From: Methylocystaceae bacterium
GTDB taxonomy: Bacteria; Pseudomonadota; Alphaproteobacteria; Rhodospirillales; Terasakiellaceae
Assembly (NCBI GenBank): GCA_013373205.1
Contig: JABXIG010000015.1
Location: 1-64,000, forward strand
Direction of reading: 5' to 3'
DNA length: 64,000 nucleotides
Shown here piece by piece: positions 62,643 through 64,000 of the stretch (position 1 is the stretch's first letter; every line of letters starts with the position of its first letter). Made by a program: the position numbers and the translations under genes. Below the pieces are notes generated by a model. The model saw nothing but the letters and a program-made list of their open reading frames with translations. It did not search any database and was not told the DNA's origin.

Positions 62643-64000
62643 TTACAGATAAGCCGAAATATCAACCTCATCAATCTGATCGGGGCGAAGGAACATTTCA
62701 CCATACCTCTGATGTAAGCCTGCCTTTAAGAACAGCTCAAACAGGTCTTTATCCAAATGCTGATCTTTCACCATAAAGCCCATAATCCTGACTGCCTCGC
62801 TTAAAGTCTTGGCTTTTTTGTAGGGTCGATCCGCAGCTGTCAAAGCTTCAAACACATCCGCAACAGCCATAATGCGCGCCGGAATCGACATTTGTTCTTT
62901 ACCGATTTTACGCGGATAACCCGTGCCGATCATGGTTTCGTGATGGGCACCTGCATATTCAGGGATACGTTCCATATGTTTGGGGAAGGGAAGACGTTCC
63001 AGCATCAAAATGGTCTGAATAATATGTTCATTAATCTTGAAGCGTTCTTCCTCGCTTAAAGTGCCACGGCTGATCTGTAGATTATAAAGTTCGCCGCGAT
63101 CATAAAGCGCATCAGGGACGGGCATTTTAAAGCCATGATCGCGCAAAAATTCCGCCATACCGGGCTGACGGGCAATCACATGTTCAGGCTTATTGGCTAA
63201 CAGCTTTTCTTCAACTGGCAGCGGCTTTGGATCAATATCAACCAGCGCCAGTTCTTCTTGCTGGGACAAACCCAACCGATCATCGAAATAGCGCATCCAT
63301 TTAATGTCCGCAATCTCAGCCAGACGCGCAATGCGCTCCTCGGACATAAATTCACCGCCCACATTGCTTTCTGCAACAAATGCATAGTCGTCTTCCAGTC
63401 GGGCAACTGCTTTTTGAAACTGTTCTATCGCCCTATTTTCATCTTCGCCATTTAACAAAGATTTTAAATGACTGATTTCTGCGTCCCGGCGCAACACTTC
63501 AAAACGGGTACGGACCTCGTGAATACGGTTATAGATGGTTTCCAGTTTCGTCGCTTTATCGACCACATATTCCGGTGTGGTGACTTTACCGCAATCGTGA
63601 AGCCAAGCTGCGATTTTGAATTCGCGCCATTCATCTTCTGTATCAAAATGGAAATCCGCAAAAATGCCTTCGGTACTGTCACTGGCAGCTTCACACAGCA
63701 TCTGTGATAATTCCGGCACCCGCGCACAGTGACCGCCCGTATATGGGGATTTGGCGTCAATCGCGCTTGCAATCAATTCGATGAAACTATCCATCAAGAT
63801 GCGTTGAGCTTCCATCAAACGTTGGTTATCCAGCGCAACGGCAGCCTGCGACGCCATCGCTTCAACGAAACTGACAATCTCTTCTGAAAAAGGCACGACC
63901 TTGCCCTCTTCATCCTGTGAATTGATCAGTTGAAGCGCGCCAATCACTTCGCCCCCGCGCGGGATCAACGGTACAGTCAAAAAGGAGGTGGAGCGATAAT
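62643..64000 (-). CDS. GAF and HD-GYP domain phosphohydrolase, N-terminus outside window
   Basis: The frame is open to the window end, and the GAF sequence (SFLTVPLIPRGGEVIGALQLIN) continues there, so at least 450 residues are seen and the start lies beyond 64000. The HD pair (LHDCGK) and the GYP pair (HHETMIGTGYP) are intact, so c-di-GMP hydrolysis is expected. An insertion of about 170 residues separates HDCGK from the segment RGTLSEEERFKINEHI that normally follows within a few dozen residues. The GAF domain would control activity. No c-di-GMP synthase is in the window. Confidence 0.9.
   Translation of the reverse strand, partial: YRSTSFLTVPLIPRGGEVIGALQLINSQDEEGKVVPFSEEIVSFVEAMASQAAVALDNQRLMEAQRILMDSFIELIASAIDAKSPYTGGHCARVPELSQMLCEAASDSTEGIFADFHFDTEDEWREFKIAAWLHDCGKVTTPEYVVDKATKLETIYNRIHEVRTRFEVLRRDAEISHLKSLLNGEDENRAIEQFQKAVARLEDDYAFVAESNVGGEFMSEERIARLAEIADIKWMRYFDDRLGLSQQEELALVDIDPKPLPVEEKLLANKPEHVIARQPGMAEFLRDHGFKMPVPDALYDRGELYNLQISRGTLSEEERFKINEHIIQTILMLERLPFPKHMERIPEYAGAHHETMIGTGYPRKIGKEQMSIPARIMAVADVFEALTAADRPYKKAKTLSEAVRIMGFMVKDQHLDKDLFELFLKAGLHQRYGEMFLRPDQIDEVDISAYL

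Noticed and set aside
1-64000. CRISPR arrays, tRNA and rRNA genes
   Set aside because: No regularly spaced direct repeats and no cloverleaf or rRNA sequences were recognised by eye.

Overview
The window looks like a chromosomal segment of an alphaproteobacterium, most likely a marine member of the Rhodospirillales (Terasakiella/Thalassospira-like; the genus is a guess from overall flavour). Pointers are the DUF1476 F1-ATPase inhibitor (zeta subunit), which is typical of Alphaproteobacteria, a class II DAHP synthase, an SHP cytochrome operon, and a HupUV/HupT hydrogen-sensing locus with hupK and hypX. No rRNA, tRNA or CRISPR array was recognised.

Region 1 (1-6.6 kb) is accessory DNA: a recombinase-like ORF, HU, a DUF6641-like protein, a serine resolvase, a putative abortive-infection protein (putAbiC type), a peptidoglycan-binding amidase overlapping a periplasmic partner, and a pentapeptide-like ORF that runs into a repeat. 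A 56-bp imperfect inverted repeat (139-194 and 6502-6557) brackets it. Region 2 (6.6-13.9 kb, all minus strand) has a membrane LuxR-type regulator overlapping a class III adenylate cyclase, then a LolA-like protein, an RND/MMPL exporter carrying a C-terminal cyclic-nucleotide-binding domain, and an outer-membrane barrel. Region 3 (13.9-15.9 kb) is an SHP/diheme/cytochrome b electron-transfer operon. Region 4 (16-17 kb) is a prephenate-dehydrogenase-like gene preceded by a textbook attenuator: promoter, 17-residue leader peptide with Phe and Tyr codons, competing hairpins, terminator.

Region 5 (17-34.9 kb) is housekeeping and redox: GNAT, LysR, a solute-binding-like protein, dGTPase, a peroxiredoxin/FAD reductase/glutaredoxin/glutathione reductase cluster, class II DAHP synthase, a DUF294-CBS protein divergent from a sodium:solute symporter, an EamA transporter, YciI, an NRDE protein, DUF1476 and BioA. 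Region 6 (34.9-43.3 kb) is a complete type I secretion system (ABC, HlyD, TolC-SPOR) divergent from its probable substrate, a FecR/RTX/beta-propeller protein. A chemoreceptor and a DUF3775 protein follow.

Region 7 (45.7-58.3 kb) is the hydrogen module: HupU and HupV sensor hydrogenase subunits, then hupK-hypA-hypB-hypF-hypC-hypD-hypE-hypX-hupT, with a sigma-54-type promoter before hupK. The sensor large subunit ends exactly at its Ni ligand motif, as regulatory hydrogenases do. No catalytic uptake hydrogenase and no HupR regulator lie in the window, so they are presumably elsewhere. Region 8 (58.3-64 kb) is signalling: a hybrid histidine kinase, a membrane PAS protein without an output domain, and a GAF/HD-GYP protein cut by the window end.
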